From NCBI RefSeq assembly GCF_013204885.1, contig NZ_JABMKX010000005.1, positions 310,001 through 374,000 of the forward strand: DNA of 64,000 bases, given 5' to 3'. A program made the position numbers and the translations under genes. Source of the DNA: Paenibacillus tritici (lineage in GTDB: Bacteria; Bacillota; Bacilli; Paenibacillales; Paenibacillaceae). The first letter of the stretch is position 1. Each line of letters begins with the position of its first letter. The notes beneath the pieces are model-generated. The model saw only the letters and a program-made list of their open reading frames with translations, had not been told where the DNA came from and made no database searches. Below are positions 54,415 to 63,092 of this stretch, in pieces.

Positions 54415-55281
54415 ATGACAGAAAGCCGCGGCGAAAAGCTTTTTTACCGCTTCAATTATGTATTCCTGACGCTTCTGATGATCATTGTCCTGTTCCCTGT
54501 ACTCTATGTGCTGTCCGCTTCCTTCAGTTCTCCGGATGCGGTGGTGTCGGGCCGGGTGATTCTGTTCCCCGTCGAGCCGACACTGGACGCTTATAAGGCG
54601 GTCTTCCGGGAGCCGACCATTTGGCTCGGGTACGCCAATACGCTCTTTTACACTGTCGCAGGTACACTGGTCAGCATGGTACTTACGATCTGCGGTGCAT
54701 ACAGCTTGTCCAAGCGCAGGCTCAAAGGCCGGAAGGCGATCAATCTGATGATATCCTTCACGCTTGTCTTCAATGCGGGAATTATCCCTATCTATATGAA
54801 CTTCCGCAGCCTGGACCTGCTTGATACGCGGAGTGCAATCATCTTCGGCTTCGCCATTTCGACCTTTAATGTTATTATCCTGCGCACCTTCTTCCAGTCT
54901 GTTCCTGAAGAGCTGGAGGAGGCAGCCCGCATTGACGGGGCGAGCGAGGCTACCATTCTGCTGCAGATCATGCTGCCCTTGTCCAAGGCTGCCTTGGCGA
55001 CAGTTACGCTCTTCTATGCGGTAGGGCGCTGGAACGGATACTTCTGGGCTATGGTGCTGCTGCGCAGTGAGGACAAGGTGCCGCTGCAGGTGCTGCTGAA
55101 CCGTCTGGTGGTACAGATGAAGCCGAGTGATTCCATGATGGTCACAGACAGCTCCTATCTGATTGCAGAAACGGTCATCTACGCCACGATTGTGGTTGCC
55201 GTTCTTCCGATGATGCTCTTCTATCCGTTTATCCAGAAGTATTTCGTACACGGAGTCATGATCGGTTCCATCAAGGGCTGA
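54415..55281 (+). CDS. CUT1 ABC permease, LplC/YtcP type
   Basis: The 288-residue protein has six membrane helices. DAVVSGRVILFPVEPTLDAY after helix one and EEAARIDGASEATILLQIML as the EAA loop near 160-179 are typical, with a VHGVMIGSIKG tail. AGGTGA partly overlaps the stop of the first permease and serves ATG 54415. Confidence 0.92.
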   Translation: MTESRGEKLFYRFNYVFLTLLMIIVLFPVLYVLSASFSSPDAVVSGRVILFPVEPTLDAYKAVFREPTIWLGYANTLFYTVAGTLVSMVLTICGAYSLSKRRLKGRKAINLMISFTLVFNAGIIPIYMNFRSLDLLDTRSAIIFGFAISTFNVIILRTFFQSVPEELEEAARIDGASEATILLQIMLPLSKAALATVTLFYAVGRWNGYFWAMVLLRSEDKVPLQVLLNRLVVQMKPSDSMMVTDSSYLIAETVIYATIVVAVLPMMLFYPFIQKYFVHGVMIGSIKG

Positions 55282-55380
55282 AGCTAGTAGCGGTGCCGCC
55301 AGGGAAGCCTTGACCGAAGGCGTACTTGTTTGCATAGAAAAGGGATAAGATATACTAGTTAAAAGGGAGGATTATTGTAC

Positions 55381-56967
55381 ATGAAAAAGATGAAAAGCCT
55401 GCTGCTTGCACCAGCGCTTATGGCCGTCCTGGTATCAGGCTGCGGCGGCAATGAGGGGGCAGCCCCATCCCCGTCAGCGAATGATTCAGGCGCTTCGCCT
55501 GCCGCCTCTGCTTCACCGGTAGCAAATGTGGAACCGCTAAACCTTAACTTCTATTATTATAGCCAGGCGCTTCAGATTAACGGCGATTTGCCGATTTTTC
55601 AGGAAGCGTCCAAGGCTACCGGCGTCACACTGAAGAATGTAGCTCCGACCGGAGGCGACGATGCCCAGGCGTGGAATCTGCTGCTCGCTTCGGGTGAACT
55701 GCCTGATATTGTGGCTTACCAGCTGTCCGGACTTAATAATATCGCTGTTCAGGGCGCGCTTGTGCCGCTGGATGACCTGCTGGCCGAGAATGCTCCGAAC
55801 TTCAAGGCGTTCCTGGACGGGAACAAGGCGGTTAAGAGTGCTATCACTGCCTCAGACGGCAAGATTTATGTCGTGCCGTTCGTGTCTGACGGGGAAGCCC
55901 AGGAGGGCTGGTATATCCGTCAGGATTGGCTCGACAAACTGGGGCTGAAGGCTCCGGCAACGGTTCAGGAGTACTACGAGGTGCTGAAGGCATTCCGTGA
56001 ACAGGACCCTAACGGAAACGGCAAGAAGGATGAGGTGCCTTTCTTCTCCCGCAATGCTACTTCCGGCTTCGCTTCCCTGTTTCCGCTGTGGGATGCCTCG
56101 CTGTCCTTCAAGCTGAAGGACGGCAAGATCGTATACGGGCCGAACGAGCCGGAGTATAAGACGGCTGCGACTGAGACAGCTAAGTGGTACAAGGAAGGGC
56201 TGATTGATAAGGAGATTTTCACCCGCGGCAATACCGCACGTGATATTCTCTTTGCGAATGATACCGGCGGTTCTGTACATGACTGGTTCGCCAGCACCGC
56301 CAATTACAACAACAAGCTCCAGCCGACTTTGCCTAATTTCTCGCTGCGTCCTATCGCACCTCCGGCCAGCATTTCCGGCAAGGTATTTGAAGTAACCAAG
56401 CGTAATCCGCTGGGCAACGATGCCGGCTGGGCGATTTCAGCGAATGCCAAGGACCCGGCGGCTGTACTGCGTTATATGGACTTCTGGTGGACTGAAGAAG
56501 GACGCCGTCTGCATAACTTTGGAATCGAAGGCGAAACGTACACGGTGGTGGACGGCAAGCCGGTATTCACTGAGAAGGTATTGAATGAGCCTGCTGTAGT
56601 CGATTATCTGATCAAGACCACCGGTGCCCAGTTGACGATCGGCGGACATCAGGATTTCGCCTACGAAGAGCAATGGACGAATAAGATCGCTCTCGAAGGC
56701 GTGAAAATGTATGTGGACAATAACTACTTCGCCCCGGAGTACCAGGTGCCGCAGCTGAGCTTCACCCTGGATGAAGACAAGAAGATTAAGGAGCTGTTCC
56801 CGCCGATCGAAACCTATGTGATGGAAACTTCGCAGAAGTGGTTCATGGGCGGAGAGGCAGTGGAGGGCAGCTATGACGCATTCGTTCAGCAGCTGGAGCA
56901 GCTGAAGCTGGATGAAGTACTGGAAATCTATAATACGGCTTACGCGCGTTATCTGGAACAACAATAA
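55381..56967 (+). CDS. LipO/LplA-type oligosaccharide-binding lipoprotein
   Basis: The 528-residue protein has a lipoprotein signal (LVSGCGGN, Cys near residue 21), a Ser/Ala/Pro tether, and a large solute-binding fold with an EF-hand-like loop DPNGNGKKDEVPFF that probably binds calcium, as in LplA/YtcQ proteins. GNDAGWAISANAKDPAAVLR and WWTEEGRRLHNFGIEG are also typical. AAAGGGAGG precedes ATG 55381. Ligand inferred from the GH88 gene: an oligosaccharide with a terminal unsaturated uronic acid. Confidence 0.9.
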   Translation: MKKMKSLLLAPALMAVLVSGCGGNEGAAPSPSANDSGASPAASASPVANVEPLNLNFYYYSQALQINGDLPIFQEASKATGVTLKNVAPTGGDDAQAWNLLLASGELPDIVAYQLSGLNNIAVQGALVPLDDLLAENAPNFKAFLDGNKAVKSAITASDGKIYVVPFVSDGEAQEGWYIRQDWLDKLGLKAPATVQEYYEVLKAFREQDPNGNGKKDEVPFFSRNATSGFASLFPLWDASLSFKLKDGKIVYGPNEPEYKTAATETAKWYKEGLIDKEIFTRGNTARDILFANDTGGSVHDWFASTANYNNKLQPTLPNFSLRPIAPPASISGKVFEVTKRNPLGNDAGWAISANAKDPAAVLRYMDFWWTEEGRRLHNFGIEGETYTVVDGKPVFTEKVLNEPAVVDYLIKTTGAQLTIGGHQDFAYEEQWTNKIALEGVKMYVDNNYFAPEYQVPQLSFTLDEDKKIKELFPPIETYVMETSQKWFMGGEAVEGSYDAFVQQLEQLKLDEVLEIYNTAYARYLEQQ

Positions 56968-57017
56968 TCAGTTCCGCCTCCTCCGGCCGGAGGAGGCTTT
57001 TGAAGGAGGAGGCACCT

Positions 57018-58634
57018 ATGATCAAGCGGACATATACCATGGTCGTAATTGATGATATCCGCGCTGTCGTGAACGGGATCTCCCGGGATATGGACTGGAG
57101 CGAACTGGGGATAGACATCGTGGGCACGGCATCCAGTGGCGAGGGAGGTCTGGCGCTCGTTAAGAAGAAGCTGCCCGATATCATTGTGACGGATATCCGT
57201 ATGCCCAGGCTGAGCGGCATTGAGATGATGCGGGAGCTGCGGCCGCAGCTCCCGCATGCCAAATTTATCTTCATCAGCGGCTATTCCGATTTCGATCATG
57301 CGCAGGAAGCGCTTCGTCTGGGCGCCTTCGATTATATCCTCAAGCCCTTCACACCGAGGCAGCTGGCCGAAGTGGTGAAGAAAGCTGCGGAGGAGCTGGA
57401 GAGAGAGCGGCAGCATAGCGAGGAGCTGAGCGACATGCAGCAGAAGCTGCGGGAGAGCATGCCGTTATTGCGCCAGGAATACCTCAGCCTGCTGGTCCGC
57501 TTCTCGGCCCAGCCGGAGACGCTGCGCAGGCGCTGGGAATTTCTGCAGATGGATATGCAGTCCTCTCCGCTCGCCGTCGTGGTGCTGGAGATTGACCATT
57601 TCGTACAGAAGAGCGAGGAGATTCCGGTCAATGATGCGGAGCTGCTGCGGTTTGCCGTGCAGAACATCGTAGAGGAGACTGTGCTCCGGGTGGCCAAGGG
57701 AACGCTGTTCCGCGAATCGGTTCACCGCTTCGTGCTCATTATCAACACAGGGGACGGGGCCAGCGCACTGGGAATCGCTGAGGAATGCCGGGAGAACGCC
57801 GAGCGTTACTCCAAATGCACGGTCTCGGCAGGCGTAAGCCGGACGGTTCAGGAGCTGGATGAGCTTCCCGTTGCCTATCAGCAGGCGGTAGAGGCACTAA
57901 CCTACACATTCTATACCGGAGGCAACAGTGTATTCTTCTGGGAGCATATCACGCAGCGTCCCGAGGTGCTTCCGCGTCCTGATGCCGATCTGGAGAAGGA
58001 ACTGGTCTATGCGCTGCGTTCCGGTAATGCCGGGCAGGCCGAGAAGTTACTGCTGATGCTGCTGGAAACTGCCGGGAAGACAGAAGCCCTGCCTTCGCCG
58101 GACAGTGCGAAGGCGCTCTGTGTAGAGCTTGCCGCTCTGATCCGCAATGCGGTGCCTGAACTGGCCGGGAGTCCGGAGCTGACCGAGCTAATGAAGGCAT
58201 TGACCTCGCCCCGCGCGGTGCTGAACGATCTGCGCGAATCGCTGAAGCAGCTGAGCAAGCTGAGCTGTGCGCAGGTCCAGTCCCGGCTGCAATTCAGCGC
58301 CCAAGAGGCGATTCAGGCGGCTATCCGCTACATTCGTGAGCATCTGCATCTCAATCTGCTGGTCGGCGACTATGCTGCCCATGTTCACCTGAGCACCAGC
58401 TATTTCTCCAACCTGTTCAAGAAGGTGACCGGGCTCTCTGTCGGCGCTTTCGTCATCCAGGAGAAGATGGAGCAGGCCAAGCTGCTGTTGGCCGGTGACC
58501 GGCCCATCGCCGAAATTGCCGAAAGCCTCGGCTATGAGGAGCGCTCCTATTTCAGCGATGTCTTTAAGAAAACGACCGGCATGACGCCCACGGAATTCCG
58601 GGCGGCCTATGGGCCCAGACAGGGCAACGGATGA
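57018..58634 (+). CDS. YesN-type response regulator (receiver plus AraC HTH)
   Basis: The 538-residue protein has a receiver domain (MVVIDDIRAVV, phospho-acceptor Asp in DIIVTDIRMPRLSG near residue 58, ISGYSDF, KPF), a coiled-coil and middle region, and a C-terminal AraC/XylS DNA-binding domain with NLLVGDYAAHVHLSTSYFSN and IAEIAESLGYEERSYFSDVF. AGGAGGAGG before ATG 57018 sets the start. It overlaps the YesM-type kinase by four bases and probably activates the ABC/GH88 operon. Confidence 0.93.
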   Translation: MIKRTYTMVVIDDIRAVVNGISRDMDWSELGIDIVGTASSGEGGLALVKKKLPDIIVTDIRMPRLSGIEMMRELRPQLPHAKFIFISGYSDFDHAQEALRLGAFDYILKPFTPRQLAEVVKKAAEELERERQHSEELSDMQQKLRESMPLLRQEYLSLLVRFSAQPETLRRRWEFLQMDMQSSPLAVVVLEIDHFVQKSEEIPVNDAELLRFAVQNIVEETVLRVAKGTLFRESVHRFVLIINTGDGASALGIAEECRENAERYSKCTVSAGVSRTVQELDELPVAYQQAVEALTYTFYTGGNSVFFWEHITQRPEVLPRPDADLEKELVYALRSGNAGQAEKLLLMLLETAGKTEALPSPDSAKALCVELAALIRNAVPELAGSPELTELMKALTSPRAVLNDLRESLKQLSKLSCAQVQSRLQFSAQEAIQAAIRYIREHLHLNLLVGDYAAHVHLSTSYFSNLFKKVTGLSVGAFVIQEKMEQAKLLLAGDRPIAEIAESLGYEERSYFSDVFKKTTGMTPTEFRAAYGPRQGNG

Positions 58635-60406
58635 GAAAGCCGATTTTGCGGACATTCCTGCACAATTCCACCTTCAAGACCAGGCTCTGGATCGGCATAG
58701 TGTCCATCGTGATTCTGGCGATCTGGGTTACAGGCGTCTCCTCACAATACCTGGCTTCGCGGCTTCTGGAGCGCAAGACGGCAGAGCTCAGCCAGATGAT
58801 GATCGGCAAATCGGCCCAGGCGCTGGAGGAGAAGCTGCGCAAAGTCCGGCTGTCGGTCCTGACCTTTATGATGAGTCCGCCCTTCGAGGATATTCTCCGC
58901 GCCTCGCCGGGAACAGAGGCCAGCTACTATTCTTATTTCGCGCTGAACAACGCGCTGCAGGTGCCCCTGGTCCAGATGCAGCTAATCGAGCCATCCATTG
59001 ATTCGGTGCTTGTGTCCACGCCCATTGGTGAATTCTATTCTGTCACCGGGGCGAAGCGGACGAATCTGGATTTCGCGGACACTCCGCTAAGCCGGATTAT
59101 GCAGGAGAAGACGCTGCCGCTGTGGGTTCCGGCCCACCGTGACGGGCTGTTCGAGAACAGCGGCCGTGTCCTCAGCCTGCTGATTGAGCCGATCTCGGCC
59201 TACCGGGGAACCGATGTGCAGGTGGTCGTCAATGTGCGGGAGTCTGCCATCAAGGAATATGCCGAGACGAATGTGGTCGGCGACAGCGGAAGCATTGCAG
59301 TCATTGACGTAGCGGGTAATCCGGTGATGGATGAGCATTCCCGCTTCGTAGCCCCGATGCGGGAAGCGGCCTTCCAGAGCGAGGTTAACGCGGGGCGCAA
59401 TCATTTTGAATACAGGTTCGAAGGGAAGGAATATCTGGTCAATTGGGCCAGGGTGACCTTTCCCGATAATTGGATGATCTTCTACTTCCAGCCCAAGGCT
59501 GTGCTGCTGAAGGATATCCGTTACATGTGGTGGGCCACCCTTGTTATCGTTCTCGCGCTCATTCCGCTGGCACTGATTCTGTCGAAGTGGATGACCGGCC
59601 TGCTGATCCGCCCTCTCTATCGGCTGCAGCGTCTGATGTCCCGAGCCGGTGACAATGATCTCTCCGTGCGCTTCTCCAGCGATTACAGGGATGAGGTGGC
59701 ACAGGTGGGCGAACGCTTCAACATCATGCTGGTCAAAATTGAGAAGCTCATCCAGAACGTCACTGAGGCGGAGAAGCAGAAGCGCGTATCTGAGGTCAAG
59801 GCGCTGCAGGCGCAGATTGATCCTCATTTTCTCTACAACACCTTGAATACGATTCTCTGGAAATCAGAATCCCGCAAGCAGGAGGATGTGAAGGAGATGA
59901 TTGTCTCCCTGTCCCAACTGTTCCGGCTTGGGCTTAATAACGGCCATGATCTGACAACCGTAGCCAAGGAGGTAGATCATGTCAGCCGTTACTTAAGCCT
60001 GCAGCAGCAGTGCTACGAGGAGCTGTTCACCTATGAGATTACAGTGGAGGAAGGGCTGGAAGAGCAGCCGCTGCTAAAAATCCTGCTCCAGCCCCTGGTG
60101 GAGAACTCGATTCTCCACGGATTCAGGAGTGAAGGCCATACCGGACGGATCATCATCCGCGTGTACCGGGAAGGGGCCTTCATCGTCTGTAAGGTGGAGG
60201 ACAATGGGGAGGGCTTCGACAAGGAGCGGGTAGAAGCCGGACTTGTCGAAGCAGCCGGGCAGGAGAATGGCGGCTATGCTCTGCGGAATGTCTATACCCG
60301 GCTGCGCCTGCACTATGGGGACAAGGCTGCAATGGAGCTGGAGAGTGAGCCTTACAAGCTTACCGCCGTGACCCTCCGGTTTCCGGGAGAGTATGAAGAT
60401 AACTAG
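58631..60406 (+). CDS. YesM-type sensor histidine kinase
   Basis: The 591-residue protein has an N-terminal helix (about 22-42), an extracellular dCache-like sensor (to about 290), a second helix (about 297-317), a HAMP domain (RPLYRLQRLMSRAGDNDLSV), a His_kinase domain with ALQAQIDPHFLYNTLNTI (His near 398), and an ATPase domain with LLQPLVENSILHGF and KVEDNGEGFD. The start overlaps the regulator stop (ATGA). It would sense an extracellular oligosaccharide, possibly through the binding lipoprotein. Confidence 0.93.
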   Translation: MRKPILRTFLHNSTFKTRLWIGIVSIVILAIWVTGVSSQYLASRLLERKTAELSQMMIGKSAQALEEKLRKVRLSVLTFMMSPPFEDILRASPGTEASYYSYFALNNALQVPLVQMQLIEPSIDSVLVSTPIGEFYSVTGAKRTNLDFADTPLSRIMQEKTLPLWVPAHRDGLFENSGRVLSLLIEPISAYRGTDVQVVVNVRESAIKEYAETNVVGDSGSIAVIDVAGNPVMDEHSRFVAPMREAAFQSEVNAGRNHFEYRFEGKEYLVNWARVTFPDNWMIFYFQPKAVLLKDIRYMWWATLVIVLALIPLALILSKWMTGLLIRPLYRLQRLMSRAGDNDLSVRFSSDYRDEVAQVGERFNIMLVKIEKLIQNVTEAEKQKRVSEVKALQAQIDPHFLYNTLNTILWKSESRKQEDVKEMIVSLSQLFRLGLNNGHDLTTVAKEVDHVSRYLSLQQQCYEELFTYEITVEEGLEEQPLLKILLQPLVENSILHGFRSEGHTGRIIIRVYREGAFIVCKVEDNGEGFDKERVEAGLVEAAGQENGGYALRNVYTRLRLHYGDKAAMELESEPYKLTAVTLRFPGEYEDN

Positions 60407-60473
60407 GGCAGCGGCGGAGAAGCCGCGCCGGGCAGGGCCCGGCAGGAACAAACTATGAATATCTGGAGGGATT

Positions 60474-61844
60474 GTGTTGAAACCGGAACGGCTAATTTAT
60501 ACCTTCGTCAGCTACGCTGCACATTATGATGCAGACTGGGGTAAGGGGGTCGCCTTGGACGGCATTAAGCGGACTGCGGAGCTTGCGCATAAATACGGCA
60601 TTCCCGTAACCTGGATCGTCAACCGTGGCTCGATTCCGGTCCTGCGGGAGCGGATCGGGGAATGGCATGCCGCCTACGGCGATGATGTCATCCTGCAATG
60701 CCCTTTCTTTGAAGAGGAGGCTGGCTCCTCTAAGGAGGTGCTGAAGCGGCGGCTGGAAGAGGATTGGTCGCTGCTGCAAGAGGTCTTCCCATGGGCCACC
60801 ACCAAGGTGGCCGCAAGGGGGAAGATTTACAATGAAGTGATTGAAGTGCTGGAAGAACTGGATTTTGAAGGCATGTGGGGATACTGCTATGAGCAGTTCT
60901 GGTGGGATGGCATCACCCATAAGGGCATTCCCTGGGGCTCGTGGTATGTGGACAGCGGGAGCTTCAAGGTGCCGCATCCCGGCCGGGGCCAGGTGGTGGC
61001 CTGTGAATGGACGGCCCGGGACCTGCACGCCACCTACCACACCGGCAGCCCGGTCATCTATTCCACGGACCCTAACGATGTGCTGCGTGCCGGTCTGTGT
61101 ACAGGAGAGAATATCGACTACTGGAAGCATCTGTTCGATGAATATTTGTTCAATACGGATCATAACGGGCAGGTGTTTTTCCTCCAGCAGCAGGAAGGCC
61201 ATGAGATGGAGTTCACAGACAGGTTCACAGTATTCCCGGCTTCCCATGTCGAGGAATGTGCAGGGATGCTGGATCTCTTTTTCAACTATATTACCAGCTA
61301 TCCTATTACCTTAACGACTTTACCCCATGCTGTACGCCTGTATAAAGAGCAGAATGAATACACGGCACCATCTTATATGCTTACCCATGATTATCCGGTA
61401 CGGCCGGAGATTAACGAATACACCATGACTCTGGGCGGAGTTGGATTTGGCCCTTGGCCGGAAACTTTTCTCTACTATGACAAAGAGTGCCAGCTGTCCT
61501 TCGTGGAGGGAGAATGCAGGCCCCGTCTGCTGCGCAATTACATCGGCAAGCTGAACATGAACGATGATTTCACAGAAGCTGTTCCGCCGGTATTCGTGAC
61601 GAAGTACCTGAAGACGGATACGGTGATTGAGCTTGAATATGAGATTGGGAGCAGCAGCGCTGTTCCGTTCGGGTTAGTGTACTGGGATGATCTGGCGGGC
61701 TATGAAGTCAGCGCATGTTCAGGCGGTGCTGAAGTTAAGCTGATTAAGGATAAGCTAGCCTTCCTCAGATTCAATCTGACCGGCGGCCGGCAGACAATCG
61801 GACTTACACTCCGCTTAAAAAGGAGGCTGGAAGGCCATGCATAA
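60474..61844 (+). CDS. Polysaccharide-deacetylase-like barrel protein, function unknown
   Basis: The 456-residue protein has no signal peptide. The first half has a GH57/polysaccharide-deacetylase-like pattern: FVSYAAHYDADWGKGVALDG, RTAELAHKYGIPVTWIVNRG, a WGYCYEQFWWDGITHKGIPW block and ACEWTARDLHATYHTGSP. The C-terminal part is beta-rich (VIELEYEIGSSSAVPFGLVY). It sits between YesM and GH88 with an eight-base overlap to GH88, so a role on the same oligosaccharide is likely. GGAGGG precedes GTG 60474; TTG 60477 has better spacing. Confidence 0.6.
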   Translation: MLKPERLIYTFVSYAAHYDADWGKGVALDGIKRTAELAHKYGIPVTWIVNRGSIPVLRERIGEWHAAYGDDVILQCPFFEEEAGSSKEVLKRRLEEDWSLLQEVFPWATTKVAARGKIYNEVIEVLEELDFEGMWGYCYEQFWWDGITHKGIPWGSWYVDSGSFKVPHPGRGQVVACEWTARDLHATYHTGSPVIYSTDPNDVLRAGLCTGENIDYWKHLFDEYLFNTDHNGQVFFLQQQEGHEMEFTDRFTVFPASHVEECAGMLDLFFNYITSYPITLTTLPHAVRLYKEQNEYTAPSYMLTHDYPVRPEINEYTMTLGGVGFGPWPETFLYYDKECQLSFVEGECRPRLLRNYIGKLNMNDDFTEAVPPVFVTKYLKTDTVIELEYEIGSSSAVPFGLVYWDDLAGYEVSACSGGAEVKLIKDKLAFLRFNLTGGRQTIGLTLRLKRRLEGHA

Positions 61845-62997
61845 AGTACTGTGTGAACTCAAGGAGGATGAGCGGCTGTTCTTCGAACAGGCCCTGAAGT
61901 TTGCGGTAGGTAAAATTGAGCAGAATCTGCCCGTATATACGGAGCTGTTCCCGGCGTCGGCCAGCCAAGGTCTAGTCTATCCTGCGATAGAGAATACGGA
62001 CTGGACGGCCAGCTTCTGGACCGGCATGGTCTGGCTGGCGTATGAATGGACCGGAGACAGCAGGTACCGGGAAGCGGCAGAAGAGCAGTTGGACAGCTTC
62101 CGGAGGCGGGTGGAGGAGCGGATCGCGGTGGATACGCATGATCTGGGTTTTCTGTACAGCCTCTCGGCGGTTGCTGCCTACCGGATTACCGGCAATCCGG
62201 CGGCGCGGGAGATGGCGCTGGAAGCGGCCGGACTGCTGGCGGACCGTTACTTTCCCGAGGCTGGAATTATTCAGGCCTGGGGAGATCTGAATGACCCGGC
62301 GCAGCGCGGCCGGATGATTATTGACTGCCTGCTGAATCTTCCGCTGCTCCACTGGGCTGCTGAAGAGACTGGGGACAGCGCCCTGGCATCCATAGCCCAC
62401 CGACACGCCCGGCAATCGGCCCGGTATCTGGTCCGCCCCGACCATACCTCCTATCACACCTATTATATGGACGCGGAAACGGGTAAGCCGCTGTACGGCA
62501 ACACTCATCAGGGGTATGCCGATGATTCCTGCTGGGCGAGAGGGCAGGCCTGGGGCATATACGGCTTCGCGCTTGCCTACGCGCATACGGGCGATTCATC
62601 GCTGCTTGATGCCTCCAGGCAGCTGGCCGACTATTTCCTGGAAAAACTTCCGGCAGACGGCATTGTGTATTGGGATCTGATATTTACGGACGGCGACGGC
62701 CAGGAGAAGGACAGCTCGGCTGCTGCTATTACTGTCTGCGGGCTGCTGGAGCTGTTCCGGCAATTACCGGCTGACGATCCGGGTGCAGCCGGATACAGAG
62801 AAGCTGCCCTGGAGATGCTGGCTGTACTTGCTGAGCGGTACACAACGAAGGAGCATCCTCATTCAAACGGAATTCTGCTGCATGGTGTCTATAACAAACC
62901 ACGGGGTTGGGGGATTGACGAATGCACCCTCTGGGGGGATTACTTCTACTGTGAGGCCTTGATGCGGGTGCTTGGAGAGTGGCAGCGTTATTGGTAG
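61837..62997 (+). CDS. GH88 unsaturated glucuronyl/galacturonyl hydrolase
   Basis: The 386-residue (alpha/alpha)6-barrel protein has both family Asp sites: VDTHDLGFLYS (Asp near 102) and GRMIIDCLLNLPLLHWA (Asp near 163). It also has WTASFWTGMVWLAYEWT, HTYYMDAETG, HQGYADDSCWARGQAWGIYG and GWGIDECTLWGDYFYCEAL. GH88 removes the 4,5-unsaturated uronic acid left by polysaccharide lyases, by hydrating its double bond. No signal peptide is present, so cleavage occurs after import. The parent polymer (glycosaminoglycan, xanthan, gellan or similar) cannot be fixed from sequence. Confidence 0.92.
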   Translation: MHKVLCELKEDERLFFEQALKFAVGKIEQNLPVYTELFPASASQGLVYPAIENTDWTASFWTGMVWLAYEWTGDSRYREAAEEQLDSFRRRVEERIAVDTHDLGFLYSLSAVAAYRITGNPAAREMALEAAGLLADRYFPEAGIIQAWGDLNDPAQRGRMIIDCLLNLPLLHWAAEETGDSALASIAHRHARQSARYLVRPDHTSYHTYYMDAETGKPLYGNTHQGYADDSCWARGQAWGIYGFALAYAHTGDSSLLDASRQLADYFLEKLPADGIVYWDLIFTDGDGQEKDSSAAAITVCGLLELFRQLPADDPGAAGYREAALEMLAVLAERYTTKEHPHSNGILLHGVYNKPRGWGIDECTLWGDYFYCEALMRVLGEWQRYW

Positions 62998-63017
62998 ATA
63001 AGTTCTGGCGACCTGGA

Positions 63018-63046
63018 TCGACAATTTTTATATATCATGATATATT
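63018..63046 (+). promoter_or_regulatory. Promoter with perfect 16-bp palindrome, upstream of the GntR/LacI chimera
   Basis: TCGACA (63018-63023) and TATATT (63041-63046) are 17 bases apart. ATATATCATGATATAT (63030-63045) is a perfect palindrome in the spacer and -10, a probable autoregulatory operator. Confidence 0.65.
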
Positions 63047-63092
63047 ATTATGTATGATACTGAAAAATGAATGTCAGGGGACCAAGAATGTT

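Noticed and set aside
54295..55335. 346-codon frame antisense to the LplC-type permease gene
   Set aside because: Gln/His/Arg-rich shadow of an unmistakable permease with no ribosome-binding site.
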